Shown: piece by piece, positions 25,772 to 34,103 of the stretch
Numbering within the stretch: the stretch's first letter is position 1
Layout of the letters: each line of letters begins with the position of its first letter
From: CAJXNP01 sp050305935
GTDB lineage: Bacteria > Bacteroidota > Bacteroidia > Cytophagales > Cyclobacteriaceae
Length of the DNA stretch: 38,012 nucleotides
Direction of reading: 5' to 3'
Assembly: GCA_050305935.1 (NCBI GenBank)
Contig: JBNLGG010000041.1
Span: 1 to 38,012, forward strand
Notes under the pieces: model-generated
What the model saw: the letters and a program-made list of their open reading frames with translations, nothing else
The model's database searches: none
What the model was told of the DNA's origin: nothing
Made by a program: the position numbers and the translations under genes

Positions 25772-27151
25772 CTACAGAGGGCGGGGTCTTTCAAAATCCC
25801 GGTAATAATCAAAGTTTTCAAGTATATCCTTTACATAATTTACTGGTTCCGTTCCTCTGCAATAGCCATATTTCACTTCCGGTTGATTATAGTATTGGGG
25901 CTTCATTTTCAGTAACATCATTTGTTCAACACTATCATCCCATTTATCAGGGTTCATGCCATTCTTTTTTGCCATTCTCCTGGCATCAGATACATGGCCA
26001 TATCCGGCATTATAAGAGGCGAGGGTGAACTTTATCACCTCAGCACTATCTTTTACCACGGAAGTCCATTGACGTTGCAACCATTCAATGTAGGCTGTTC
26101 CTGCTTCCAGGTTTTTATCGGGGTCAGTTAATTCTGATTTTTTAATACCATAATTTAAGGCGGTTATTGGCATTAATTGAAGTAGGCCAATTGCCCCCGC
26201 CCACGACTTATTTCCCGGGTTAAATTTTGACTCCTGGTAAATTTGCGCCGCCAGCAATTTCCAATCCCATCCAATTCGGGAAGCATGTTTCTTTATTATT
26301 TCATCATATTCAGATATCTGTCCGCTGATGATCTCTTCAAAATCTTTCCTCACTTCTTTCCTGGTTTTAGATGAAGACTTGAAATAATCATCAAAAATCA
26401 GGTTGTAGTCCTTACCGCCTTTTTTGCTTTCAATCCAGACGTTCAAACTGTCCAATAGCATTTTTGATTCTTTTCTCACCGCCCACCCGATGTTTTGTGA
26501 AAAACTGACCTGCGTTTTGCAATCAATATTATCAAATGAAGGACAAATCAGATTAGCCTTGTTTTCGTCACACACCGTATAATTAATTTTCTTTTCAGCC
26601 ACCATCTCGATTAAATTTTCGGTTACGAGGTAATCAGGGGATTCCTGAATGGAAAAGTCAATACCGGTCTCACTTCGGAAATTGACCAGACGGTCATAAT
26701 AAGATGAGCTTTTCCTTACCATTACATTTTTACCTTCTAGTTGGATCGGATCCCTTACCAAGGATGCATCTAATTGGTCGGCGGTAAGTTCTTTCCGGGA
26801 ATCAGGGATACGTTGTACCAAAATTTGCCTGGTTTGAAAAAGGGGGGCGGTAAAGTTTACTTTCATCTTGCGCTTTTCTGAAATAGAAAGGTTAGCCGCT
26901 ACGAGATCGCCTTTGCCTTCCAGGAGGCTATCCAGAATGGCATTGGGATTATGGATAATTTTGATCCTTAGTTTTAGCCGGTGCTCCTGAGCAAAAATTT
27001 TTAAGAGTTCAAACTCAAAACCTTTTGGTTCCCCTTTGTAGATAAAATAGCTGCTTAAACTATTGTCTACCAAGGCAATTAATTCGCCCTGATGAACCGT
27101 ATAAAGCGCAGGCCCTCTACTTTCACCCTTGCTCTTTGACATCCTTGGCAC
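25772..27151 (-). CDS. MltF-like lytic murein transglycosylase (SBP_bac_3 plus SLT), signal sequence out of frame
   Basis: 459 residues from GTG 27151. Residues about 15-250 form a periplasmic solute-binding-like domain (LIALVDNSLSSYFIYKGEPK, GDLVAANLSISEKRKMKVNF), and about 280-450 a soluble lytic transglycosylase domain with catalytic Glu in IYQESKFNPGNKSWAGAIG, then LLQLMPITALNYG and LASYNAGYGHVSDARRMA. This is the MltF layout for cutting peptidoglycan glycan strands. The annotated start leaves out the export signal. In frame above it is LKYFFLALFLFACEKNEN, a lipoprotein signal and lipobox, but without a start codon. An ATG at 27224 reads MLAFRYFKIFF and would join it if the T7 run (27191-27197, A7 on the plus strand) were one base shorter. 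The gene is either frameshifted, phase-variable or mis-assembled. Confidence 0.85.
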   Translation of the reverse strand: MPRMSKSKGESRGPALYTVHQGELIALVDNSLSSYFIYKGEPKGFEFELLKIFAQEHRLKLRIKIIHNPNAILDSLLEGKGDLVAANLSISEKRKMKVNFTAPLFQTRQILVQRIPDSRKELTADQLDASLVRDPIQLEGKNVMVRKSSSYYDRLVNFRSETGIDFSIQESPDYLVTENLIEMVAEKKINYTVCDENKANLICPSFDNIDCKTQVSFSQNIGWAVRKESKMLLDSLNVWIESKKGGKDYNLIFDDYFKSSSKTRKEVRKDFEEIISGQISEYDEIIKKHASRIGWDWKLLAAQIYQESKFNPGNKSWAGAIGLLQLMPITALNYGIKKSELTDPDKNLEAGTAYIEWLQRQWTSVVKDSAEVIKFTLASYNAGYGHVSDARRMAKKNGMNPDKWDDSVEQMMLLKMKPQYYNQPEVKYGYCRGTEPVNYVKDILENFDYYRDFERPRPL

Positions 27152-27378
27152 ATTCTCATTCTTTTCACAAGCAAAAAGAAAAAGTGCCAGAAAAAAATAT
27201 TTTAAAGTATCTGAAGGCTAACATTTATTGAAAAAAATAAAATTCGTCCGCTACAAAAGACCCTTAATATCCTTTAAAATAAGCAAATATTTGATCATTC
27301 CCACATGGTCGGCCCAGGCTGCCTCCGAAGGCAAGATCTTTTCATTGCATTTTATTTTTTCATCTCATTCCTTATCAC

Positions 27379-27386
27379 TAATTTTG
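27379..27386 (+). promoter_or_regulatory. TAnnTTTG promoter element of guaB
   Basis: TAATTTTG matches the Bacteroidota -7 consensus exactly and lies 33 bp before the guaB ATG. The upstream part is T-rich with no sharp TTG at the standard distance. Confidence 0.5.
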
Positions 27387-27390
27387 GCCG

Positions 27391-27418
27391 GCAAATAACA
27401 TTTCATAAAGTTATTTGC
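27391..27418 (+). promoter_or_regulatory. 9-bp perfect stem-loop filling the guaB leader
   Basis: GCAAATAAC (27391-27399) and GTTATTTGC (27410-27418) are perfectly complementary around a 10-nt loop. The stem ends one nt before the ATG (27420). With the promoter at 27379 the hairpin would make up almost the whole 5' leader. It may stabilise the mRNA, control start-codon access, or be a DNA dyad for a repressor. Confidence 0.5.
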
Positions 27419-27419
27419 T

Positions 27420-28892
27420 ATGTCAAAGACTCAAGATAAATTCCAAACCGAAGCGCTCACCTATGATGACGTGCTTCTTGTACCAGGGTATTCAGAAATC
27501 CTTCCCCGGGACACCACCACAAAAACACAATTAACAAAAAACATCGAGTTAAACATTCCGCTTGTCTCCGCTGCAATGGACACCGTCACTGAAGCAGATC
27601 TGGCAATCGCAATGGCACTGGAAGGCGGGCTTGGTTTCATTCACAAAAACATGACGATTGAAAAGCAGGCCCAGCAGGTACGGAAAGTAAAACGATCGCA
27701 AAGTGGCTTGCTGCTGGATCCGGTAACCCTTCCCATCACCGCCAAAGTAATTGATGCGGTTAAAATCATGAAGGAATTCAAGATAGGAGGGATTCCCGTC
27801 GTCGATGATAATAACCGGCTCACCGGTATCGTGACCAACAGGGATTTGCGTTTTGAGAAAGATCTCCATCGACCTGTCAAAGAAGTGATGACGGGTGAAA
27901 ACCTTATTACGGCTAACGTAGACATTAACCTTAATACCGCTGAAGAAATTCTTCAACAGCACAAAATTGAAAAGCTGCCTATTGTTGATAAAGATGGTAA
28001 GCTAACCGGGCTAATTACCTACAAGGATATTCTTAAAAATAAAGACCGTCCAAATGCATGTAAGGACAGTTTTGGAAGGCTGAGGGTAGGTGCTGCGGTA
28101 GGTGTTACTCCTGATGTGCTGACCAGAGTAGAGGCGCTTGTAAATGCGGGTGTCGATGTAATTAGCGTTGATACCGCGCACGGACATAGCATGTTTGTGA
28201 TCAAAAGTTTCAAGGATATAAAAGCCAATTTTCCTGATATCGACATTATCGCTGGCAATATCGCCACAGCAGAAGCTGCCCTGGCTTTAGCTGACGCTGG
28301 CGCAGACGCAGTTAAAGTTGGGGTGGGCCCTGGAAGTATTTGTACCACCCGGGTGATTGCCGGAGTGGGCGTTCCACAGCTTTCCGCTGTGTATGACTGT
28401 TCTTCTGCGTTAGAAGGAAAAAATGTTCCCGTGATAGCAGACGGAGGTATAAGATATTCAGGCGACGTCGTAAAAGCATTGGCCGGTGGAGCCAAGAGTG
28501 TCATGATTGGTTCATTATTAGCAGGGACGGAAGAAGCTCCTGGCGAAGTAATCATTTACGAAGGAAGAAAATTTAAATCTTACCGTGGTATGGGATCACT
28601 GGAAGCTATGGAAGAAGGTTCTAAAGACCGATATTTCCAGGATGCCGAAGATGAAATCAAAAAACTGGTGCCGGAGGGAATAAGCGGCAGGGTTCCTTAC
28701 AAAGGATTAGTTTCCGAAGTTCTCTACCAGCTTATCGGGGGTTTACGGGCTGGCATGGGATATTGCGGCTCCAGGACCATCAGCGATCTCCACAATGCAA
28801 AATTTGTAAAAATAACGGCGGCAGGAGTGAGGGAAAGCCATCCACATGATGTGCAGGTTACCCGGGAAGCGCCAAATTATTCCATCAGATAA
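27420..28892 (+). CDS. guaB: Inosine-5'-monophosphate dehydrogenase
   Basis: A 490-residue IMPDH with the standard plan: N-terminal barrel start ALTYDDVLLVPGYSEILPRD, PLVSAAMDTVTEADLAIAMA, two CBS domains (about 95-205, e.g. KEFKIGGIPVVDDNNRLTGI), then the barrel with GAAVGVTPD and DVISVDTAHGHS, the catalytic-Cys loop GVGPGSICTTRVIAGVGVPQ (about C306), GGIRYSGDVVKALAGGAKSV and the flap KSYRGMGSLEAM. It oxidises IMP to XMP with NAD+, the first step to GMP. It is monocistronic: promoter and leader hairpin upstream, strong terminator downstream. Confidence 0.97.
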   Translation: MSKTQDKFQTEALTYDDVLLVPGYSEILPRDTTTKTQLTKNIELNIPLVSAAMDTVTEADLAIAMALEGGLGFIHKNMTIEKQAQQVRKVKRSQSGLLLDPVTLPITAKVIDAVKIMKEFKIGGIPVVDDNNRLTGIVTNRDLRFEKDLHRPVKEVMTGENLITANVDINLNTAEEILQQHKIEKLPIVDKDGKLTGLITYKDILKNKDRPNACKDSFGRLRVGAAVGVTPDVLTRVEALVNAGVDVISVDTAHGHSMFVIKSFKDIKANFPDIDIIAGNIATAEAALALADAGADAVKVGVGPGSICTTRVIAGVGVPQLSAVYDCSSALEGKNVPVIADGGIRYSGDVVKALAGGAKSVMIGSLLAGTEEAPGEVIIYEGRKFKSYRGMGSLEAMEEGSKDRYFQDAEDEIKKLVPEGISGRVPYKGLVSEVLYQLIGGLRAGMGYCGSRTISDLHNAKFVKITAAGVRESHPHDVQVTREAPNYSIR

Positions 28893-28896
28893 AATC

Positions 28897-28930
28897 AACC
28901 GGGTTACGACACTAACCCGGTTTTCTTTTT
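28897..28930 (+). terminator. Intrinsic terminator of guaB
   Basis: AACCGGGTTA (28897-28906), a 6-nt loop, TAACCCGGTT (28913-28922), then TTCTTTTT. The stem is 10 bp and perfect, 4 nt past the stop codon. Confidence 0.9.
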
Positions 28931-28977
28931 CCAACATTTTCACCTTATTTTAGTCCATCATTGTACTGGATTACCCT

Positions 28978-31032
28978 ATGCTATCCAAAAGCCAAATAGC
29001 AAAAATTGTCGCTGCCATGGGCATCATCGCATGGCTGATATTGGTATTGACCGATATGGTCAATATCTATCAGGGTGGCGCCGGATCGCTGTTCGGATTC
29101 TCCGGCTTTTTTTCCAGGTCGATTCTCATACTTCTCTTTCTCCTCTCATTTGCGTTTTACCACCTTACCGTAGGGAAAGGTGATGTAACAAACATCAACG
29201 ATCTGATTTGGAAAGTATTTGTTACGGGGCTGGTAGCAACGATTGGATCATTGGTTTCCAGATACCTATTGATGATCGCGCAGTACAAGCCAGCCATGAT
29301 GAACAAGCTGCTTATTCACACCATTTATGACATCAATACCGGGCTGCTGATTATTTTTCTTACCTCCACCTATGTCGTTTGGAAAAAGTTAATCCTTTAC
29401 CAGAAATCAAAATACCTGTTGAGGCTTTGGAGTACTTTTGAAGTTATTATCATTATAAGCCTTGTTTTCACTTTTACTAATTACCACATTTTTGATACCC
29501 TGTTTAATATTTTGCTGGGAGTCCTTGTCCTTTTTTCCATTGTATTGTCTGTCAACCTAAAATGGGTAGCCTATTTGAATTTCAAGCAAAAGTGGAAAAG
29601 TATACTTTTAATAGGCCTGGTAGTACTTTACATTTGGTATTACTTTATTACCATTTCAGACTTTTCAAATCGGTTTAGCCTTTCATTAAATCTCGTAGAC
29701 AATGTCACTGTTCTTGCCCTTTTTATATTCAATATCATCTACTCGGCATTTTCCATTCTGGTATTGTTGTTCAATTTGCCGACCTCCTCGGTTTTTGAGC
29801 AAAAGCTGGAAGAAGTTATCAACTTTCAAAAGCTGAGCCAATCAGCAAATACCAAATTAGATGAAGAACAGATTTATGAGATTTTACTGGAAAGCTCTAT
29901 CAGTGCAGTCTTAGCCACTGGCGCCTGGATGGAAATATTCGACAATGAATCGCATGATCAAAAGGTGCTATACCATCGAATTACAAAACAAAAAAAGGAT
30001 AAAGTTAAAGCCGATATAAAAAGCCACTCAAAGGAAAGGTCTTTTTTAAGCAATCCAATAAAATCGGTTCGAAAAAGCTCATCGATCATAAACCTGAAGG
30101 ATGAAGAATTTAGGTCAGCGCTGCTTCTGCCAATATATGTACAGGGAAAAGAATATGGAGAATTATGCCTGATGAAAGACCTTCCGGATGGGTTTAATAA
30201 AGAAATGGTGGAGCTGATAAATTCCTTCATAAATCAGGCAAGTATCTCGATTGAAAACCACGAATTGATCAAGGAAGCAATTGAAAACGAACGGTACAAG
30301 GAGGAGTTGGAAATTGCCAAGAAAGTGCAAGGCAGTTTGTTGCCCGATGAATTAGACAGGAACGACGACTTCGAAATAGTAGCCTACTCCAAGGCTGCCG
30401 CTGAGGTAGGAGGCGACTACTACGACACATATCGAATCAATGAATATAAGGTAGCCGTAATAATCGGTGACGTTTCGGGCAAAGGTACCTCGGCCGCTTT
30501 TCATATGTCCCAAATGAAAGGTATTTTCCAGAGCCTCTCGCAACTTGATCTTCCGGTAAATGACTTTTTTGTGAAAGCAAATAAAGCGATCAGCAAGTGC
30601 CTCGATAAAAAATCGCTGATCACTGCTTCATACTATGTCATTGACCAAAAAACAAAAACGGTGACTTTCAGTCGTGCAGGTCATTGCCCCACATTGTACT
30701 TTAAGGCAAAAGAACAAAAACCTGTTTTTTTTGAAACAACCGGGATGGGCTTGGGGATTTTGAGGAACGAAAAGTTTGAAGATTACGTTACGATAAACTC
30801 GGTAAAATATAGTAAAGGTGATATCATATTATTATACACCGACGGGATCACGGAAGCAAAGAATAAAAGTGGTGAGGAATATGGATATGATCGACTTGCG
30901 GCACATTTAGAAGCTTTTGCTGAATACCCATTATCGGAAACTCAGGAAAAATTGATTCAACAAGTATATGACTTTTGCGGATACCAAACACCCGATGATG
31001 ACTTTACTACTGTATTGATAAAATTTATTTAG
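28978..31032 (+). CDS. Membrane-bound SpoIIE/RsbU-type PP2C phosphatase with GAF domain
   Basis: 684 residues. The N-terminal 275 residues hold about seven or eight membrane segments (e.g. IIAWLILVLTDMVNIY, SILILLFLLSFAFYHL, SILLIGLVVLYIWYYFITI). A GAF-like sensor follows (about 290-430), then a coiled linker (HELIKEAIENERYKEELEIA), then the SpoIIE PP2C domain with its metal-binding Asp motifs: AAEVGGDYYDTY (about 475), VIIGDVSGKGTSAAFHMSQM, FSRAGHCPTLYF, LLYTDGITEAKN and PDDDFTTVLI. It is expected to dephosphorylate the STAS antagonist encoded 37 bp downstream, in response to a signal sensed by the membrane or GAF part. Confidence 0.93.
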   Translation: MLSKSQIAKIVAAMGIIAWLILVLTDMVNIYQGGAGSLFGFSGFFSRSILILLFLLSFAFYHLTVGKGDVTNINDLIWKVFVTGLVATIGSLVSRYLLMIAQYKPAMMNKLLIHTIYDINTGLLIIFLTSTYVVWKKLILYQKSKYLLRLWSTFEVIIIISLVFTFTNYHIFDTLFNILLGVLVLFSIVLSVNLKWVAYLNFKQKWKSILLIGLVVLYIWYYFITISDFSNRFSLSLNLVDNVTVLALFIFNIIYSAFSILVLLFNLPTSSVFEQKLEEVINFQKLSQSANTKLDEEQIYEILLESSISAVLATGAWMEIFDNESHDQKVLYHRITKQKKDKVKADIKSHSKERSFLSNPIKSVRKSSSIINLKDEEFRSALLLPIYVQGKEYGELCLMKDLPDGFNKEMVELINSFINQASISIENHELIKEAIENERYKEELEIAKKVQGSLLPDELDRNDDFEIVAYSKAAAEVGGDYYDTYRINEYKVAVIIGDVSGKGTSAAFHMSQMKGIFQSLSQLDLPVNDFFVKANKAISKCLDKKSLITASYYVIDQKTKTVTFSRAGHCPTLYFKAKEQKPVFFETTGMGLGILRNEKFEDYVTINSVKYSKGDIILLYTDGITEAKNKSGEEYGYDRLAAHLEAFAEYPLSETQEKLIQQVYDFCGYQTPDDDFTTVLIKFI

Positions 31033-31069
31033 ATTACGAACTAAAATCGTTTGATGACGTACAACTGTT

Positions 31070-31411
31070 ATGATTGAGATAAGCAATAAACTGGACGATG
31101 GCATATACTATATTGAGGTAAGGGGTGAAGTAGATGCCAGTTCTTCCATTCATCTTGATGAATCTATCAACCAAGCCACTCAAAACCATAAAAAAATTCT
31201 CATCGACTGTAGTGAATTGGAATATATATCTTCTGCAGGGTTGGGTGTTTTTATGTCATATATCAATGAACTAGAAGACAAAGGAATTCGGTTAGTAATT
31301 TTTGGTTTAAGTGAAAAAGTGAAACATGTTTTCCAAATTTTAGGTTTAGATCAATTATTGACCATTAAAAAAAACGAAGAGGAGGCTAAGTTAATTGTTA
31401 ATGGAATATAG
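31070..31411 (+). CDS. STAS-domain anti-sigma factor antagonist (RsbV/SpoIIAA type)
   Basis: 113 residues forming one STAS domain: YYIEVRGEVDASSSIHLDES, KKILIDCSELEYISSAGLGV and FQILGLDQLLTI. The SSAGLG loop (S54, S55) is where the antagonist is phosphorylated in this family. When unphosphorylated it should bind the anti-sigma kinase encoded next to it and release its partner. It follows the phosphatase gene by 37 bp and overlaps the kinase gene by 11 bp. Confidence 0.93.
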   Translation: MIEISNKLDDGIYYIEVRGEVDASSSIHLDESINQATQNHKKILIDCSELEYISSAGLGVFMSYINELEDKGIRLVIFGLSEKVKHVFQILGLDQLLTIKKNEEEAKLIVNGI

Positions 31412-31817
31412 GTTTAAAGCATCTTGTAGTAAAAACAGGCTTGGTGATATTAGGAGATTCATAACCGGAGTCCTAGAAAAGCACCAGGTACCTGAGCTTG
31501 AAAAAAACACCATTGTACTAGCCGTAGATGAAGTTTGTGCTAATCTGATTATCCATTCCCACAATTGCAATCCCCGTGAACAACTAGAACTTAAAGTGAT
31601 ATTTGCCGGTAAAAGCATCACCTTTGACATCATTGACAAAGGCATTGGCTTCAATATCGAAAATTACAAAGAGCCAAAAATCGTAGATATCGTCCGGCAA
31701 AAGAAAAAGGGGGGCATTGGGTTAATGCTGGTCAAACGTATTATGGACAACATCGAGTTTATCGAAGGTGATAACATGAATGTTTACCGACTACAAAAAC
31801 ACCTCATTTCCAAATAG
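31401..31817 (+). CDS. RsbW-type anti-sigma factor serine kinase (HATPase_c)
   Basis: 138 residues from ATG 31401, inside the last codons of the STAS gene; a TTG at 31395 would add two residues. GHKL kinase motifs are visible: N-box VDEVCANLIIHSH, G1 IIDKGIGFN and G2 GGIGLMLVKRIMD. In partner-switching modules the kinase phosphorylates the STAS antagonist and binds a target, usually a sigma factor. No sigma factor is adjacent, so the target here is unknown and may be something else, as in many Bacteroidota. The overlap implies translational coupling and balanced dosage. Confidence 0.92.
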   Translation: MEYRFKASCSKNRLGDIRRFITGVLEKHQVPELEKNTIVLAVDEVCANLIIHSHNCNPREQLELKVIFAGKSITFDIIDKGIGFNIENYKEPKIVDIVRQKKKGGIGLMLVKRIMDNIEFIEGDNMNVYRLQKHLISK

Positions 31818-31873
31818 ATTTAACATTTTTTAACTTCCCTCCCATACCTCTTTTACCAACCACTACACCCAAA

Positions 31874-31929
31874 TAGTTTATAATTTTTCTTAAAATTGCA
31901 GGTATTTTTAAAAAACCAGTTATAAACTA
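31874..31929 (+). promoter_or_regulatory. 10-bp inverted repeat ending on the start codon of the PPIase operon
   Basis: TAGTTTATAA (31874-31883) and TTATAAACTA (31920-31929) are perfectly complementary across a 36-nt spacer, and the second arm includes the A of the ATG. It could hide the start codon in RNA or form a DNA dyad over the promoter. It is AT-rich, so weak as RNA. Confidence 0.35.
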
Positions 31930-34103
31930 TGCAAAACCCTCGTTTTCTATTTTTTATATCTTTTCTTTTCACGTCATGCACCTCTTTTAATGTCCAAAAA
32001 AATTTTAAGGACGAGACGATCTTTTCTGTTGACGGTCATCCGGTTTCAGCGGAAGAATTCATTTATGTGTATGAAAAGAACAACTTTAACAATGAGGATA
32101 TCTACTCCCAAAGTGATGTCCTTGATTACCTGGACCTTTTTGTCAATTTTAAATTGAAAGTAAGGCAGGCAAAGGCGGAAGGAATTGACACTACTCAAAG
32201 CTTTAAAAACGAATTTGAATCCTACCAATCGGAACTGATCAAACCATACTTACTGGAAACCAGAGAGACGGACTCACTGGCCCGGCAGGCCTACCAGCGA
32301 ATGAAGTATTTTGTACATGCTTCTCATATTTTAGTTTCTATTAAGGATGGTGATACACTCCAGGCTTATCAGAGGATGGTTGACATAAAAAAACAGCTAA
32401 AAGAAGGTCAGGATTTTAATGAATTGGCGAAGATGGAATCTGACGATCCTTCTGCAAAGCAAAACAACGGAGACCTGGGTTTCTTTACCGCGATGAGTAT
32501 GGTATACCCATTTGAAAACGCAGCCTATAGTACCCCTGTTGGGCAAGTTTCAGATATTTTGCAGACGCAATTTGGCTATCACATCCTAAAAGTCCATGAG
32601 AAGGTTGAGAACAAGGGGAAAATTCAGATTGCCCATATCGTTATTACAAAAGCCCAAAACAAAAACCCCGAAGAGAAGGCTTTCGAGATTTATGATAAAA
32701 TTGTGACTGATGGGGACTGGGATTATTTCTGCCAGCAATATTCAGAGGACCAGCAGACAAAGGACAAGGGGGGTGTATTGAATTACTTTGGCCAGGGTCA
32801 GCTACCTCCAAATTTCCACGAATTTGAAGAAAAAGTATTTAGCCTGGACAGCATAGGAATTGTTTCCGGACCGATAGAAAGTCCCTATGGGTGGCATATC
32901 GTGAAAGTAATGGACATCAAACCATTGGAAAGCTTTGACGAATTAAAAGAATCATTAAAATCCCAGGCCACAAGGGGAGAGCGGGCAAAAGTTAAGAAAG
33001 AAATTGTATTAGCACGATTAAAAAAGGCGGCAAACTATTCTAAAAACGAACCAATTTTTCAAACGCTCGCCAACCTTCCGGACAGTGTTTTCATAAATCA
33101 ACAACGAACTCCGACTCTTCCCGATACTTTGTTACAAAAGAAGCTATTTAGTCTCAATAATGATGATTATTCCGTTCAGCAGTTTTTTGGGGAAGCCTCT
33201 TTTAAAAAGGGGGCTTCTTTTGAAAGTATATACAATGACTTAGTAAGCGAAAAACTTTATGCATTTGAAAAAAACAGGATAAGGGAAGAACACATCGAGT
33301 ATAGAATGCTTGAAAAAGAATACCACGAAGGACTTATGCTGTTTGATATCATGGATAAATATGTATGGGGAAAGTCGGCCATTGACAGTGCTGAAATTGC
33401 AAATTATTTTGAGGAAAACAGTCAAAATTATCAATGGGACGAAAGACTTAAAGCTACAATTTTTGAAACCAATCGTCCCGAAGTTGCTGACGATGTCTAT
33501 ACGAAGCTATCCCAGGACAGCATTATCTACTTTAAAAAACAATTCAAACCAACAGATTTAAACCAAGCTTTAGACGAGATATCCAACCTTTTAGCTGACT
33601 TTCCTGACAGTAAAATCGCTCTTACATTTAGCAATGCGGAACCTTCTTCTATCAATATTGACTCTATTCGAGAAATGTTGACCCCAAATTTTCCGATAAA
33701 TAATATCTCTATTACCAATGTCCGGGGCATGGAGGAAAGCTTGCAGCTTTGCCTTTCATCGAATTCCCCTACCGCACTTGGATATTTATATAATAAAAAT
33801 TCGCAACTTGAATTGAATATCAAAAATGGGTTATTCGAAAAAAAGGATCATCCGGTTTTTGAAAATATTGATTGGAATCCAGGAATTTATAAGGTAAAAG
33901 ACAGTGCACAATTTGTCATTGTAGAAGTAGAGGAGATATTTCCCCCACGATCCAAGAAGCTGGATGAAATAAAGGGCCTGGTCATTTCTGACTACCAGAA
34001 AGATTTGGAAGACAGTTGGGTCAATTCGTTAAAGAAAAAATATCCGGTCGTTAAAAATGAAGATGTCATCACTAAAACACTCAAGTATTTTGAAAAGAAA
34101 TAG
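31929..34103 (+). CDS. Periplasmic/outer-membrane lipoprotein PPIase with two parvulin domains
   Basis: 724 residues with lipoprotein signal MQNPRFLFFISFLFTSC (Cys17). A SurA-N-like helical part (residues about 30-120) precedes two parvulin rotamase domains: HASHILVSIKDGDT ... NNGDLGFFTAMSMVYPFENA ... QFGYHILKVHE, and IAHIVITKAQNKNP ... KGGVLNYFGQGQLP ... PYGWHIVKVMD. A long, poorly conserved C-terminal half follows. It should isomerise peptidyl-prolyl bonds and chaperone outer-membrane proteins. It is the first of three chaperone genes that overlap (47 bp and 8 bp) and precede moxR, a typical Bacteroidota cluster. Confidence 0.9.
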   Translation: MQNPRFLFFISFLFTSCTSFNVQKNFKDETIFSVDGHPVSAEEFIYVYEKNNFNNEDIYSQSDVLDYLDLFVNFKLKVRQAKAEGIDTTQSFKNEFESYQSELIKPYLLETRETDSLARQAYQRMKYFVHASHILVSIKDGDTLQAYQRMVDIKKQLKEGQDFNELAKMESDDPSAKQNNGDLGFFTAMSMVYPFENAAYSTPVGQVSDILQTQFGYHILKVHEKVENKGKIQIAHIVITKAQNKNPEEKAFEIYDKIVTDGDWDYFCQQYSEDQQTKDKGGVLNYFGQGQLPPNFHEFEEKVFSLDSIGIVSGPIESPYGWHIVKVMDIKPLESFDELKESLKSQATRGERAKVKKEIVLARLKKAANYSKNEPIFQTLANLPDSVFINQQRTPTLPDTLLQKKLFSLNNDDYSVQQFFGEASFKKGASFESIYNDLVSEKLYAFEKNRIREEHIEYRMLEKEYHEGLMLFDIMDKYVWGKSAIDSAEIANYFEENSQNYQWDERLKATIFETNRPEVADDVYTKLSQDSIIYFKKQFKPTDLNQALDEISNLLADFPDSKIALTFSNAEPSSINIDSIREMLTPNFPINNISITNVRGMEESLQLCLSSNSPTALGYLYNKNSQLELNIKNGLFEKKDHPVFENIDWNPGIYKVKDSAQFVIVEVEEIFPPRSKKLDEIKGLVISDYQKDLEDSWVNSLKKKYPVVKNEDVITKTLKYFEKK

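Noticed and set aside
25669..26028. 119-codon plus-strand frame over the end of mltF
   Set aside because: Antisense to the conserved SLT domain; low-complexity composition and no family signature.
28019..28555. 178-codon minus-strand frame within guaB
   Set aside because: Ala/Ser/Thr-rich antisense shadow of the conserved IMPDH barrel.
31395..31400. TTG start for the anti-sigma kinase
   Set aside because: It adds only two residues; the ATG at 31401 is the better start.
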